Source: Methylobacter sp.
GTDB lineage: Bacteria; Pseudomonadota; Gammaproteobacteria; Methylococcales; Methylomonadaceae
Assembly: GCA_023229605.1 (NCBI GenBank)
Contig: JALNYY010000007.1
Coordinates: 3,849-67,848, forward strand
Length of the DNA: 64,000 nucleotides
Direction of reading: 5' to 3'
Shown: positions 25,759-35,270 of the stretch, one piece after another
Numbering within the stretch: position 1 is the stretch's first letter
How the letters are laid out: each line of letters begins with the position of its first letter
Notes under the pieces: model-generated
Databases searched by the model: none
Seen by the model: the letters and a program-made list of their open reading frames with translations, nothing else
What the model was told of the DNA's origin: nothing
Program-made: the position numbers and the translations under genes

Positions 25759-26700
25759 ATGGAACGTAGTTCGGTAGCAATGAAAATATTACTGACTGGC
25801 GGCGGCGGCATGGTCGGGCGGAACCTGCTCGAGCATCCGGGCATTGGTGAATTCGAGGTGCTCGCACCGCGCAGCAGCGAGCTCGACCTGCGCGATTTCG
25901 AGGCCGTGCAAAGCTATTTGCTCCGGCATAAGCCCGATATGGTGATTCATGCGGCGGGCAAGGTCGGCGGTATCCAGGCCAATATGCGCGAGCCGGTAGG
26001 TTTCCTGATGGATAACCTCGACATGGGGCGCAACATCGTCTGGGCCGCACATCAGACGGGCGTCAAGCTCCTGATTAACCTGGGCAGCTCCTGCATGTAC
26101 CCGCGCAATCACTCTGAGCCGCTGACCGAAGAAATGGTGCTCAAGGGTGAGCTGGAGCCGACCAATGAGGGTTATGCGCTGGCGAAAGTGGTGACGGCCA
26201 GGTTGTGCGAATACATCATGCGCGAAGACGCTAGCTACCAATACAAGACGCTGATTCCCTGTAATCTCTACGGGCCGCACGATAAATTCGACCCGGCGCA
26301 TTCGCATCTTGTGCCGGCGATCATCCACAAAGTCCATCAGGCGAAACAAAACGGCGAGCAGACTGTCGAGATATGGGGCGACGGCACTGCACGGCGCGAA
26401 TTTCTGTACACCGGCGACTTGGCCGATGCGATGTTGCGCGCGATAAAAGAATTCGATACCTTGCCTGCCTATATGAATGTCGGTTTGGGCCGTGACTACA
26501 CGATCAACGAATACTATCAGGCCACAGCCGATGTGATGGGCTACACCGGCGAGTTCGTCCATGACCTGGGCAAACCGGTCGGAATGGCACGCAAGCTGGT
26601 CAGCGTCGAGCGCCAGCTGGCATGGGGCTGGTCTGCGCAAAACACCCTGCGCGAGGGAATCGAAAAGACTTACGCATATTATTTGAAGGAGTGTTTGTAA
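25759..26700 (+). CDS. GDP-L-fucose synthase / GDP-L-colitose synthase-like epimerase-reductase
   Basis: A 313-residue short-chain dehydrogenase with the N-terminal loop ILLTGGGGMVGRNLLEH. The active site is laid out as in GDP-fucose synthase: GSSCMYP (Ser and Cys), GYALAK (Tyr and Lys) and the conserved His in HSHLVPA. Fcl and ColC are close homologues that perform C5 (and C3) epimerisation and C4 reduction. Because a ColD-type dehydratase follows with a one-base overlap (TAATG), the natural substrate is more likely GDP-4-keto-3,6-dideoxymannose, giving GDP-L-colitose. The sequence alone does not separate the two. An ATG at 25780 would remove seven N-terminal residues. Confidence 0.85.
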   Translation: MERSSVAMKILLTGGGGMVGRNLLEHPGIGEFEVLAPRSSELDLRDFEAVQSYLLRHKPDMVIHAAGKVGGIQANMREPVGFLMDNLDMGRNIVWAAHQTGVKLLINLGSSCMYPRNHSEPLTEEMVLKGELEPTNEGYALAKVVTARLCEYIMREDASYQYKTLIPCNLYGPHDKFDPAHSHLVPAIIHKVHQAKQNGEQTVEIWGDGTARREFLYTGDLADAMLRAIKEFDTLPAYMNVGLGRDYTINEYYQATADVMGYTGEFVHDLGKPVGMARKLVSVERQLAWGWSAQNTLREGIEKTYAYYLKECL

Positions 26701-27866
26701 TGAGTTTTAAATTCCCGTTGGCAACCTCGTCCTGGGGCCAGGACGAGATGGATGCGATGCAGCGTGTCATCGCATCCGGCATGTTCACGATGGGCGCAAA
26801 CGTGCAGGCATTTGAGCGCGATTTTGCCGAATATGTCGGCAGCCAGCATTGCGTGATGGTGAACTCAGGTTCATCGGCCAACCTGTTGATGGTGGCGGCG
26901 CTGTTTTACACCAAGAACCCGACGTTACAACTAAAGCGCGGCGACGAAGTCATCGTGCCTGCGGTATCGTGGAGCACGACGTATTATCCGCTTTACCAAT
27001 ACGGCTTGAAGATCAAGTTCGTCGACATCGACTTGCACACCCTGAACTACGATCTCGACCAGCTGGAACAAGCCGTCACCGACAAAACCCGCGCGATCAT
27101 GGCAGTGAATCTGCTCGGCAACCCCAATGATTTCGGCCGCATTCAGCAAATCATCGGCAAGCGAGACATCGTTTTGATCGAAGATAACTGCGAATCCATG
27201 GGGGCTGCATATCAAGGCAAGAAAGCCGGGACCTTCGGTTTGATGGGCAGTTTCAGTTCTTTCTTCAGCCACCATATTTCCACGATGGAAGGCGGGCTGA
27301 TCGTCACGGATGATGAAGAGCTGTACCAAATCCTGCTGTCGCTCAGGGCGCATGGCTGGACCCGCAACCTGCCCAAGAACAACCTTGTGTGCGGCGAGAA
27401 AAGCGATGACCCGTTTGAAGAGTCGTTTCGCTTCGTGTTGCCCGGCTACAACGTTCGCCCGCTGGACATGGAAGGCGCATTAGGCGTCGAGCAAATGAAG
27501 CGGTTGCCGCAAATGATCGAAGAGCGCCGCAAGAACGGCAAGCTGCTGCAAGAAGCGTTGAGCAATCATCCTGACATCCTGATCCAGCGCGAAATAGGCG
27601 ACAGCAGTTGGTTTGGCTTTAGCCTGGTGATTCGCCCAGGCAGTGAACTGACACGCCCCGCGTTGGTCGCGAAACTGGATGAGCTGGGCTTTGAGTATCG
27701 GCCTATTGTGGCAGGCAACTTCGCCAAAAATGAAGTGGTGAAATATTTCGATTCGGAAGTACACGGCACCCTGAAAAATGCGGATCATATCGACCAGTTC
27801 GGGTTGTTTGTCGGCAATCATCATTTCCCGATACCGGAAGCGTTTGCGGCACTCGGCACGTTGTAA
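26700..27866 (+). CDS. colD: ColD-like GDP-4-keto-6-deoxymannose 3-dehydratase (PLP/PMP enzyme)
   Basis: A 388-residue DegT/DnrJ/EryC1-fold protein with an AAGGAG-type ribosome-binding site before the ATG. Where aminotransferases of this family have the PLP-binding lysine, it has histidine (HHIST at 191-195, His192 being the equivalent of the ColD catalytic His188). The segments [33 protein letters not shown] and SSWFGFSLV agree with ColD. It would remove the C3 hydroxyl of GDP-4-keto-6-deoxymannose using glutamate and PMP. The missing lysine argues against perosamine synthase. Confidence 0.83.
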   Translation: MSFKFPLATSSWGQDEMDAMQRVIASGMFTMGANVQAFERDFAEYVGSQHCVMVNSGSSANLLMVAALFYTKNPTLQLKRGDEVIVPAVSWSTTYYPLYQYGLKIKFVDIDLHTLNYDLDQLEQAVTDKTRAIMAVNLLGNPNDFGRIQQIIGKRDIVLIEDNCESMGAAYQGKKAGTFGLMGSFSSFFSHHISTMEGGLIVTDDEELYQILLSLRAHGWTRNLPKNNLVCGEKSDDPFEESFRFVLPGYNVRPLDMEGALGVEQMKRLPQMIEERRKNGKLLQEALSNHPDILIQREIGDSSWFGFSLVIRPGSELTRPALVAKLDELGFEYRPIVAGNFAKNEVVKYFDSEVHGTLKNADHIDQFGLFVGNHHFPIPEAFAALGTL

Positions 27867-27876
27867 GGATGCCCCA

Positions 27877-28647
27877 ATGAAAGCCGTCATTCTTGCAGGT
27901 GGATTGGGAACGCGGATCAGCGAAGAGACATCCGTGCGCCCGAAACCGATGATAGAAATCGGCGGCCGCCCGGTTCTTTGGCACATCATGAAAACTTATT
28001 CCGCGCACGGCATCAACGAATTTGTGGTGTGCTGCGGCTATAAGGGCTATGTGATCAAGGAATATTTCGCCAATTATTTCCTGCATATGTCTGATGTGAC
28101 TTTTGACATGCAGAACAACAAGATGGAAGTCCATCAGCGTAGCGCTGAGCCATGGCGCGTAACGCTGGTCGATACCGGTGAAGAAACCATGACCGGCGGC
28201 CGCATCAAGCGCGTTGCCGATTATATAGGCAACGAAGATTTTTGCTGTACTTATGGCGACGGTATTGGCGATGTGAATATTGCGGCGCTGGTTGACTTCC
28301 ACAAACAGCACGGCAAATCGGCTACCTTGACCGCAGTGCAGCCGCCGGGACGATTTGGCGCGCTAAACTTGAACGGGAACAGTGTCGTCAGTTTTGAAGA
28401 AAAACCGCACGGAGACGGCAACTGGGTTAACGGCGGGTTCTTTGTGCTTTCTCCCGAGGTATTCAATTACATCAAAGACGATCAAACGGTTTGGGAGCGT
28501 GAACCGATGGAACAGCTTGCCAAAGAAGGACAAATGGCGGCTTACTTTCATTCCGGTTTTTGGCAGCCTATGGATACCTTGCGCGATAAAAATCATCTTG
28601 AAGCGTTGTGGGCCGGCGGCAAGGCGCCGTGGAAAATATGGCCGTAA
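27877..28647 (+). CDS. rfbF: Glucose-1-phosphate cytidylyltransferase
   Basis: A 256-residue nucleotidyltransferase making CDP-glucose from CTP and glucose-1-phosphate. The signature [24 protein letters not shown] is N-terminal. [33 protein letters not shown] and [14 protein letters not shown] are typical of RfbF/DdhA. The ATG at 27877 follows the previous stop by ten bases. It overlaps rfbG by ten bases. It commits carbon to the CDP-3,6-dideoxyhexose pathway. Confidence 0.95.
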   Translation: MKAVILAGGLGTRISEETSVRPKPMIEIGGRPVLWHIMKTYSAHGINEFVVCCGYKGYVIKEYFANYFLHMSDVTFDMQNNKMEVHQRSAEPWRVTLVDTGEETMTGGRIKRVADYIGNEDFCCTYGDGIGDVNIAALVDFHKQHGKSATLTAVQPPGRFGALNLNGNSVVSFEEKPHGDGNWVNGGFFVLSPEVFNYIKDDQTVWEREPMEQLAKEGQMAAYFHSGFWQPMDTLRDKNHLEALWAGGKAPWKIWP

Positions 28648-29720
28648 ATCCATCGTTCTGGCAGGGTAAAAAAGTATTCCTGACCGGACACACCGGCTTC
28701 AAAGGGAGCTGGCTAAGTTTATGGCTGCATCAGCTCGGCGCCGAGCTGACCGGCTATGCGTTGCAGCCGCCGACGACTCCAAGCCTGTTTGAAGTGGCGG
28801 ATGTCGCGCAGGGCATGAAATCGATCATCGGCGACATCCGCGATGGCGCGGCGCTGACGAAAGCGATGCGCGAAGCCGCGCCGGACATCGTCATCCACAT
28901 GGCGGCGCAACCGCTGGTGCGCCGGTCCTATGTTGACCCGGTTGAAACCTATTCCACCAACGTGATGGGTACCGTGCATGTGCTTGAGGCTGTCCGCCAG
29001 ACGCAATCGGTGCGCGCGGTGGTCAATGTCACCAGCGACAAATGCTATGACAACCGGGAATGGGTATGGGGGTATCGGGAAAACGAACCGATGGGCGGCT
29101 ATGATCCATACAGCAACAGCAAGGGCTGCGCCGAACTGGTAACTGCGGCATACCGCAGTTCCTTCTTCAACCCGGAAAAATACAACGAGCATCGGGTTGC
29201 GCTGGCTACCGGACGTGCCGGCAACGTCATCGGCGGCGGCGACTGGGCGGAGGATCGATTAATCCCGGACATCCTGAGCGCGATCGGCGAGGGCCGTCGG
29301 GTAGTTATCCGCAATCCTGATGCGGCGCGTCCCTGGCAGCATGTGCTGGAGCCGTTGTCCGGTTATTTATTGCTGGCGCAAAAGCTTTATCAAGAAGGCG
29401 CCGCCTATGCAGAGGGCTGGAATTTCGGTCCGGCCGATGAAGATGCCAAGCCCGTGCAATGGATAGTGGACAGCCTGACTAAATCTTGGGGCGATGGCGC
29501 GAGCTGGTTGCTGGATCAGGGCGATCATCCGCACGAGGCGCATTATCTGAAACTGGATTGTTCCAAGGCGAAAGCCCGGTTGGATTGGCGCCCAAGATGG
29601 CGTCTCGAACACGCATTGGCTGCGATTGTTGACTGGCATCGGGCATATCGGGACGGGAAAGACATGCATGAGCTGACCTTGCGTCAGATTCGGGCATATG
29701 ACAATGATTTAAACAATTAA
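28638..29720 (+). CDS. rfbG: CDP-glucose 4,6-dehydratase
   Basis: A 360-residue extended short-chain dehydrogenase converting CDP-glucose to CDP-4-keto-6-deoxyglucose. The NAD loop [18 protein letters not shown] is characteristic, as are [39 protein letters not shown] and [12 protein letters not shown] with the catalytic Thr/Asp/Lys/Tyr equivalents, and [11 protein letters not shown]. The ATG at 28638 lies inside rfbF; an upstream GTG at 28629 would add three residues. It is the second step of the RfbF-G-H set. Confidence 0.94.
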   Translation: MAVNPSFWQGKKVFLTGHTGFKGSWLSLWLHQLGAELTGYALQPPTTPSLFEVADVAQGMKSIIGDIRDGAALTKAMREAAPDIVIHMAAQPLVRRSYVDPVETYSTNVMGTVHVLEAVRQTQSVRAVVNVTSDKCYDNREWVWGYRENEPMGGYDPYSNSKGCAELVTAAYRSSFFNPEKYNEHRVALATGRAGNVIGGGDWAEDRLIPDILSAIGEGRRVVIRNPDAARPWQHVLEPLSGYLLLAQKLYQEGAAYAEGWNFGPADEDAKPVQWIVDSLTKSWGDGASWLLDQGDHPHEAHYLKLDCSKAKARLDWRPRWRLEHALAAIVDWHRAYRDGKDMHELTLRQIRAYDNDLNN

Positions 29721-29733
29721 GCGGGAATTTGAA

Positions 29734-31047
29734 GTGGGCAAGGCAGAGTTGAAACAACAGATATTCGATCTGGTTGAGCGATACAGCAAGTTGCATTTCG
29801 CGGAGCAGACATTTGAGGCCGGCGCCAGCGTCATCCCTCCATCCGGTAAAGTGCTTGGCGCCAGCGAATTGAAAAACATGGTCGAAGCTTCCCTGGACGG
29901 CTGGCTGACCACCGGACGTTTCAACAAGGCATTTGAACAGCGCTTTGCCGAGTTTGTCGGCGTGCCTTACGCACTGACGACCACATCGGGTTCTGCGGCC
30001 AACCTGCTCGCGTTTACCGCGCTGACCTCGTACAAACTGGGTGATCGCGCGTTAAAGCCGGGCGATGAAGTCATTACCGTAGCGGCAGGTTTTCCTACCA
30101 CCGTTAATCCGATTTTGCAGAACGGCATGGTGCCGGTGTTTGTCGATGTCGATATTCCGACCTACAACATCGATCCGCAAAAAATCGAAGCGGCGGTAAG
30201 CGAACGCACCCGCGCGATCATGGTCGCCCACACTTTGGGCAATCCGTTCGATCTGGATGCCGTGATGGCTGTCGCGAAAAAATACGACCTGTGGATCATT
30301 GAAGATTGCTGCGATGCGCTGGGTTCGCTCTACAAAGGCCGGCATGTCGGCACTTTCGGCCATATCGCCACCTGCAGTTTTTATCCGGCTCATCACATCA
30401 CCATGGGCGAAGGCGGCATCGTTTTTACCAAAGACCGCAAGCTGAAAAAAATCATCGAATCCTTCCGTGATTGGGGGCGTGATTGCTACTGCGCTCCCGG
30501 CTGCGACGATACCTGCCGCAAACGTTTTGGCTGGCAACTCGGAACCCTGCCCAAAGGCTACGATCATAAATACACCTACTCGCATTTGGGCTATAACCTC
30601 AACATTTCCGACATGCAGGCCGCTTGCGCGTTGGCGCAAATGGACCGCTTGCCGGGATTCATAACGGCGCGCAAACACAACTTCGCCTATTTGAAATCAG
30701 GGCTGAAAAGCTGCGAAAAATTCCTGTTGCTGCCGGAAGCGACCCCGAACAGCGATCCGTCCTGGTTCGGTTTTCCGATCACGATCAAATCGGGTGCGGA
30801 CATCAACCGTGTCGACCTGCTTAAATACCTCGATCAGCACAAGATCGGCATGCGCCTGTTGTTCGCCGGCAACCTGACCCGCCAACCCTACATGGAGGGG
30901 CGCAACTTCCGCATCTCCGGCGAGCTGACCAATACCGACATCGTGATGAATGACACATTCTGGGTCGGCGTGTATCCGGGCTTGAACAAAGAGATGCTCG
31001 ATTTCGTCATTGCAAAACTCGAAGCATTCTTTGGTGTGAACGTTTAA
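29734..31047 (+). CDS. rfbH: CDP-4-keto-6-deoxyglucose 3-dehydrase (E1)
   Basis: A 437-residue PMP-dependent iron-sulfur enzyme that removes the C3 hydroxyl of CDP-4-keto-6-deoxyglucose. The lysine of related aminotransferases is replaced by histidine in [10 protein letters not shown] (His220/His221), as in Yersinia E1. The [2Fe-2S] cysteine pattern is exact: Cys193-X57-Cys251-X1-Cys253-X7-Cys261. It starts with GTG at 29734. Normally it needs an E3 reductase (DdhD/AscD) to pass electrons; none is encoded nearby, so a general ferredoxin or flavodoxin reductase may serve. Its stop overlaps the next start (TAATG). Confidence 0.95.
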   Translation: MGKAELKQQIFDLVERYSKLHFAEQTFEAGASVIPPSGKVLGASELKNMVEASLDGWLTTGRFNKAFEQRFAEFVGVPYALTTTSGSAANLLAFTALTSYKLGDRALKPGDEVITVAAGFPTTVNPILQNGMVPVFVDVDIPTYNIDPQKIEAAVSERTRAIMVAHTLGNPFDLDAVMAVAKKYDLWIIEDCCDALGSLYKGRHVGTFGHIATCSFYPAHHITMGEGGIVFTKDRKLKKIIESFRDWGRDCYCAPGCDDTCRKRFGWQLGTLPKGYDHKYTYSHLGYNLNISDMQAACALAQMDRLPGFITARKHNFAYLKSGLKSCEKFLLLPEATPNSDPSWFGFPITIKSGADINRVDLLKYLDQHKIGMRLLFAGNLTRQPYMEGRNFRISGELTNTDIVMNDTFWVGVYPGLNKEMLDFVIAKLEAFFGVNV

Positions 31048-32084
31048 TGCCGATGCAGCGCACGCCTATCGTCGAAGAAGACATCCGCTTCATCCTGGCT
31101 GCGTGCCGTAACGATTTGCAGGCTTTGTCCGGCAAGATTCTGCTGCTCACCGGCGGCAGCGGCTTTGTCGGCAGTTATCTGGTCGAAAGCATTATTGCCT
31201 TCAACCTAAGCCACGATGGCGCGCCATGCCGTTTGTTGCTGCCGACCCGTTCGCTGGCTGCGGCCCGCGAAAAATGGCCGCATTTCTTCGGGGTTCCTGA
31301 ATTGCTCTGGTTTGAATGGGATGGACTCAGGTTTGAGCCGCCCAGTGATGCTTGCGACTACGTGATTCACGCCGCTTCGCCGGCCGATCCGGCGAGTTAT
31401 TTGCAAGCGCCGATGCAGACGATGGAAGACATCGCGAACGGAACCAGCGTCGTGTTGCGCTATGCCCGTCGTGCCGGGGTGCGCGCCTTGCTGTATCTGA
31501 GCAGTGGTGCGGCCTATGGACGCCAGGCGCCGGAAGTCGATGCGCTTGCGGAAAATGAACCGGGAGCCCCGGATTTGGCCGATCTTTCTTCCTGTTACGG
31601 CGAAGCCAAACGTTATGCGGAGTTACTGTGCCGCGCATCCGGCGTACCTACGGTCATTGCCCGCTTGTTCGCCTTTGTCGGCCCCTACCAGGACATCGAT
31701 GGCAGTTTCGCTATACCGGATTTTATCCGGCAGGCCATGCGCGATAAAACGATACGCATTCATGGTGACGGTTCGGCGATAAGAACCTATTGCTACGCCT
31801 CGGACTTAACCATCGGTTTGTGGAAGTTGTTGCTGAACGGCAAGCCCGGCGAACTCTATAACGTCGGGTCTGACGCACCGTGCGTTTCCATTCGCGAGCT
31901 CGCCGAACTGATTGCCGCACAAATCGGCAATGTCGAGATTGTTGTCGAAGGCAAGACCGGGGCCGGGCCTCGCTCGCGCTACATCCCGAATACGGACAAG
32001 TTCAAACAGTTTTATTCCGCACGGATCAGTCTGGTCGAAGGCTTGCGTAAAACGCTGGCTTCTTATCAACACTCGCTAGTCTGA
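31047..32084 (+). CDS. NAD-dependent epimerase/dehydratase-type sugar nucleotide reductase
   Basis: A 345-residue extended short-chain dehydrogenase. An N-terminal extension of about 30 residues precedes the cofactor loop LLTGGSGFVGSYLVES. Catalytic residues appear as YLSSGAAYG and SSCYGEAKRYAELL (Tyr and Lys, three residues between). RTYCYASDLTIGLWKLL and ELYNVGSDAPCVSIREL resemble sugar-nucleotide dehydratases and decarboxylases. Lying between RfbH and a thiamine-diphosphate enzyme, it is the best candidate for reducing the CDP-4-keto-3,6-dideoxy sugar or its branched product, as YerF does in yersiniose synthesis. CDP-paratose or abequose synthase activity is the main alternative. Confidence 0.75.
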   Translation: MPMQRTPIVEEDIRFILAACRNDLQALSGKILLLTGGSGFVGSYLVESIIAFNLSHDGAPCRLLLPTRSLAAAREKWPHFFGVPELLWFEWDGLRFEPPSDACDYVIHAASPADPASYLQAPMQTMEDIANGTSVVLRYARRAGVRALLYLSSGAAYGRQAPEVDALAENEPGAPDLADLSSCYGEAKRYAELLCRASGVPTVIARLFAFVGPYQDIDGSFAIPDFIRQAMRDKTIRIHGDGSAIRTYCYASDLTIGLWKLLLNGKPGELYNVGSDAPCVSIRELAELIAAQIGNVEIVVEGKTGAGPRSRYIPNTDKFKQFYSARISLVEGLRKTLASYQHSLV

Positions 32085-32090
32085 CACTGT

Positions 32091-33833
32091 ATGAAAGCTT
32101 CCGACGCCGTCGCCAAATTCTTAGCCGCGCACCAGGTCCATTATTGTTTTGAACTGGTGGGCGGAATGATTACGCATCTGCTGGACAGCCTCGCACAAGA
32201 TGGCCGTTTCAACATTATCTCGATGCACCACGAGCAATCCGCCGCGTTCGCGGCGGAAGGCGTCGCGCGGCAAACGATGGGCAAGCAGGTCGCCGTCGCA
32301 ATGGGCACCAGCGGCCCAGGCGCGACCAACCTGATCACCGGCATCGGCAGTTGCTGGTTCGATTCCGTCCCCTGCCTGTTCATCACCGGACAAGTGAATA
32401 CCCACGAGTTGAAGGGCGTGCGCGCGATACGGCAGCAAGGTTTTCAGGAACTCGACATCATTCCGATGGCGGCTTCAATCACCAAGTATGCGGCGCAGGT
32501 GACCGATCCCGGCAAACTGCTGCCGGAGTTGCACCGCGCATTATCGGCGGCGGTTTCGGGACGGCAGGGCCCCGTACTGATTGACATCCCAAACGATGTG
32601 CAGCGCGTGGATATCCCGGATGCGCTGGTCGAAGAATGGCTGCGCAAGCCGTTGCAATTGGCCGAAGCGCCGCCTGTCGATCAGGCTGCACTGGAGGCTT
32701 TATCCGAACTTTGCCGAAGCGCCGAACGGCCGTTGATCTGTCTCGGCGGCGGTGCGCGATGGGCTCCTTCGATGCCGGCGTGGATAGCCGCGCTGGAGGC
32801 AAACGGCATTCCCTACGTCTCGACGCTGATGGGACACGAGCGGGTCGTCGCGGCTAGCCACTATTTCAACATGATCGGCAGTTACGGCAATCGCGAAGCG
32901 AACTGGGCGGTGCAGAATTGCGACCTGCTTATCGTGGTCGGCGCGCGCCTGGATGTACGCCAAACCGGCGCAAACAGCGACGATTTCGCACGCAAGGCCA
33001 AAGTCGTGCAGATCGACATCGATCCCGGACAACTGAATAACCGCATCCACGCCGATCTGTCGATTTGCAGCGATGCCGAGGTTTTTTTCGGGCATTTCAG
33101 TATCGACAGCGATACCTTTCGCGCCAAGCAGACAGAGTGGGTTGCGCAGCTCGTTGCATTGAAGGCGCGGACAGCCGCCGATGAATATGCGGATTGGGAG
33201 CTTAGCCCCAGCGTATTGTTTGAACTGTTGAACAAGGCAATGGCCGGCAAACCGGTGGATTATGTCTGCGATGTCGGCAACCACCAGATGTGGGCTGCTC
33301 AGAGCCTGCGTCTGGGGAAGAATCAGGCCGCGCATTACAGCGGCGGCATGGGCGCGATGGGATTCGCATTGCCCGCCGCGCTGGGGGTGGCGCGTAGCGC
33401 GGGCCACAAAGTTGTCGTGATCACCGGCGACGGCAGCCTGCAAGTCAATATCCAGGAGCTGGATACCTTGAAGCGCCAACAGCTGGATGTTGCTATCATC
33501 GTGATGAACAATCACTCGTTGGGGATGGTGAAGAATTTCCAGGATATGTATTTCGACGGCAGGGATCAATCCACCAGGAAAGGATACAGCTGTCCTGATT
33601 TTACCGAGCTGGCGAAAGCTTACGGCATCAACAGCCGTTTGGTTTCAAGCGCCGCAGAACTGGCAAGCGCAATAGCGGACATTGCGGAGGCTAAGGAGCC
33701 GATCCTGGTCGAAGTAACCATGCCTTATGCGACGGAATGCCGTCCGCGCCTGGCTTTCGGCTCAAAACTGGATGAGCAGTTTCCATTCATTGATTGGCCG
33801 GGGGCGGCCGATTCGATTCGGACGAAGGGATAA
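32091..33833 (+). CDS. Thiamine diphosphate-dependent enzyme, acetolactate synthase large-subunit family (YerE-like candidate)
   Basis: A 580-residue three-domain ThDP enzyme. The activating glutamate lies in HHEQSAAFAAEG. A central domain follows (RPLICLGGGARWAPSMPAW, VVGARLDVRQTGAN), and the ThDP/Mg signature GDGSLQVNIQELDTLKRQ...NN lies near residue 450-480. True acetolactate synthases sit with a small subunit and branched-chain genes; this one follows rfbFGH. In Yersinia, YerE of this family transfers a two-carbon unit from pyruvate to CDP-4-keto-3,6-dideoxyglucose. The same role is the leading inference here; substrate and product are not proven. Confidence 0.8.
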   Translation: MKASDAVAKFLAAHQVHYCFELVGGMITHLLDSLAQDGRFNIISMHHEQSAAFAAEGVARQTMGKQVAVAMGTSGPGATNLITGIGSCWFDSVPCLFITGQVNTHELKGVRAIRQQGFQELDIIPMAASITKYAAQVTDPGKLLPELHRALSAAVSGRQGPVLIDIPNDVQRVDIPDALVEEWLRKPLQLAEAPPVDQAALEALSELCRSAERPLICLGGGARWAPSMPAWIAALEANGIPYVSTLMGHERVVAASHYFNMIGSYGNREANWAVQNCDLLIVVGARLDVRQTGANSDDFARKAKVVQIDIDPGQLNNRIHADLSICSDAEVFFGHFSIDSDTFRAKQTEWVAQLVALKARTAADEYADWELSPSVLFELLNKAMAGKPVDYVCDVGNHQMWAAQSLRLGKNQAAHYSGGMGAMGFALPAALGVARSAGHKVVVITGDGSLQVNIQELDTLKRQQLDVAIIVMNNHSLGMVKNFQDMYFDGRDQSTRKGYSCPDFTELAKAYGINSRLVSSAAELASAIADIAEAKEPILVEVTMPYATECRPRLAFGSKLDEQFPFIDWPGAADSIRTKG

Positions 33834-33836
33834 GGC

Positions 33837-35270
33837 ATGCTACTGATCTTTTTTGGCCGCGCGGTACAATTCATACTGGCTCTGGCCATGATGCGCGTCG
33901 TGACCACGTTTCTGTCTCCGTCTGAAATGGGTCGGATGGCGTTGTTTGTCAGTGCGACCGCATTCTTCGCGCTGTTTCTGGTCAATCCGGTCGGGATGTT
34001 CATCAACCGGCGTCTTCACAGCTGGGAGGCGCAAGGTTTGGTAAGGCGTTATCTCGATTATTATTGGGCGTATCTGTTAGCGGTCGCCGTGCTGGCTTCG
34101 GCGGTTCTGACGGTCATGAACAGTCTGGGGAGTATCGGATTTCAGGCCGATGCCGCATGGTTATGGTTATTGGTGGGCGGATCGTTGCTGCTCAATACGG
34201 CAAATCAGACCGTTATTCCTTCACTGAACTTGCTCGGGTTTCGCGGCTGGTTCATCGGGCTGACGCTGGCAACGCTGGCGAGCGGTTTTCTTGCGGCGGT
34301 GGCGCTGATTTTCCATTTCGAGCCTCGCGCCGAATATTGGCTGCTGGGTTTGCTGGCCGGTCAGGCGGTATTTGCCGGTGTCGGCGGCAAAGTGTTTTTT
34401 GCCCGATTGTCCGAGCCTCAAGTGCCGGGATCGGCTAAGTCAAGATCCGCGCATGTCGGCGTATTGTTCGAGTTTGCGTGGCCGGTTTCGATTGCGGTCG
34501 GCATGAATTGGGTGCAGTCCCAAAGTTACCGCTTCTTCATGGAAGATTCCCTGGGACTTGCGGCGCTCGGCCTGTTTGTCGCGGGATACGGGATCAGCGC
34601 CGGTTTAATCGCGGGATTCGAATCCGTGTTGACGACTTATTTTCAGCCCCAGTTCTATAAACGCGTCAGCAGCGGGGACCGCGAGGAACAGGCGCAGGCA
34701 TGGCGGAGCTATGCGTCGGCGATATTGCCCGCATTGGCGCTGCTGATCGGCTTCATCATCGCGATGGCGCCGGAATTGACTTGCGTGTTGCTGGGAGCCG
34801 ATTATCAGTCATCCGCCCAATATGTGATGTGGGGCGCATTGGCGGAAGCCGGCAGGGTGATCGCCGGTGTGTACGGCATGGCGGCGCATGCGCGGATGAA
34901 GACCCGGTTGCTGCTGGTCCCCAATTTGATCGGTGCCTCGATGTCGGTGGTGCTGCTGGTCTGGCTGACGCCGAAGCTGGGCGCATCCGGCGTCGGTATC
35001 GCGCTTTCGCTGTCCGGCTTGGCGATGATTCTGGTCCTGCATTTTACGATCAGAACCGAGGTGGCGCTGAGCCTCCCTTACCCGCGGCTCTTGTTTGGGG
35101 CGGCAATGGGCGGACTGCTTGCAGGCGGCGCTATGTTGATCAGGTTTGTTTCAGTCTCGCACGACCGCGTAGTGGAGAGCATTTTCGCGTTGGGCGTGGT
35201 GGGGCTGTTTTTTACCGCATTGCAGTATTTTTTGCTGCAAGCGGTGTTGTCTAAGAGAGATGTAATGTGA
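33837..35270 (+). CDS. wzx: O-antigen/polysaccharide flippase, Wzx-like
   Basis: A 477-residue polytopic membrane protein with about 12-14 hydrophobic spans and the N-terminal LALAMMRVVTTFLSPSEMGRM typical of the polysaccharide transport family (MATE/MurJ superfamily). Such flippases move undecaprenyl-linked oligosaccharide units across the inner membrane. It follows the sugar synthesis genes by three bases and overlaps the first glycosyltransferase (GTGA). Since no ABC transporter is present, export is probably Wzx-dependent. Confidence 0.85.
   Translation: MLLIFFGRAVQFILALAMMRVVTTFLSPSEMGRMALFVSATAFFALFLVNPVGMFINRRLHSWEAQGLVRRYLDYYWAYLLAVAVLASAVLTVMNSLGSIGFQADAAWLWLLVGGSLLLNTANQTVIPSLNLLGFRGWFIGLTLATLASGFLAAVALIFHFEPRAEYWLLGLLAGQAVFAGVGGKVFFARLSEPQVPGSAKSRSAHVGVLFEFAWPVSIAVGMNWVQSQSYRFFMEDSLGLAALGLFVAGYGISAGLIAGFESVLTTYFQPQFYKRVSSGDREEQAQAWRSYASAILPALALLIGFIIAMAPELTCVLLGADYQSSAQYVMWGALAEAGRVIAGVYGMAAHARMKTRLLLVPNLIGASMSVVLLVWLTPKLGASGVGIALSLSGLAMILVLHFTIRTEVALSLPYPRLLFGAAMGGLLAGGAMLIRFVSVSHDRVVESIFALGVVGLFFTALQYFLLQAVLSKRDVM

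Noticed and set aside
25789..26640. Long open frame on the minus strand opposite the Fcl/ColC-like gene
   Set aside because: It shows no family features, and the plus-strand frame has a complete, recognisable enzyme; it is a shadow of codon bias.
26700..27866. GDP-perosamine synthase
   Set aside because: The PLP-binding lysine is replaced by histidine in HHIST, which fits a ColD-type dehydratase and not an aminotransferase.
31047..32084. UDP-glucuronate decarboxylase or dTDP-glucose 4,6-dehydratase for the SDR after rfbH
   Set aside because: The fold and motifs are compatible, but the position between RfbH and a thiamine-diphosphate enzyme makes a reductase of the CDP-dideoxysugar route more likely. 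I left the name general.
32700..33569. Long minus-strand open frame opposite the thiamine-diphosphate enzyme
   Set aside because: It is fully contained in a well-supported gene and shows no domain.
32091..33833. Ordinary acetolactate synthase large subunit (ilvB)
   Set aside because: There is no small subunit and no branched-chain amino acid gene nearby, and it follows rfbFGH directly.
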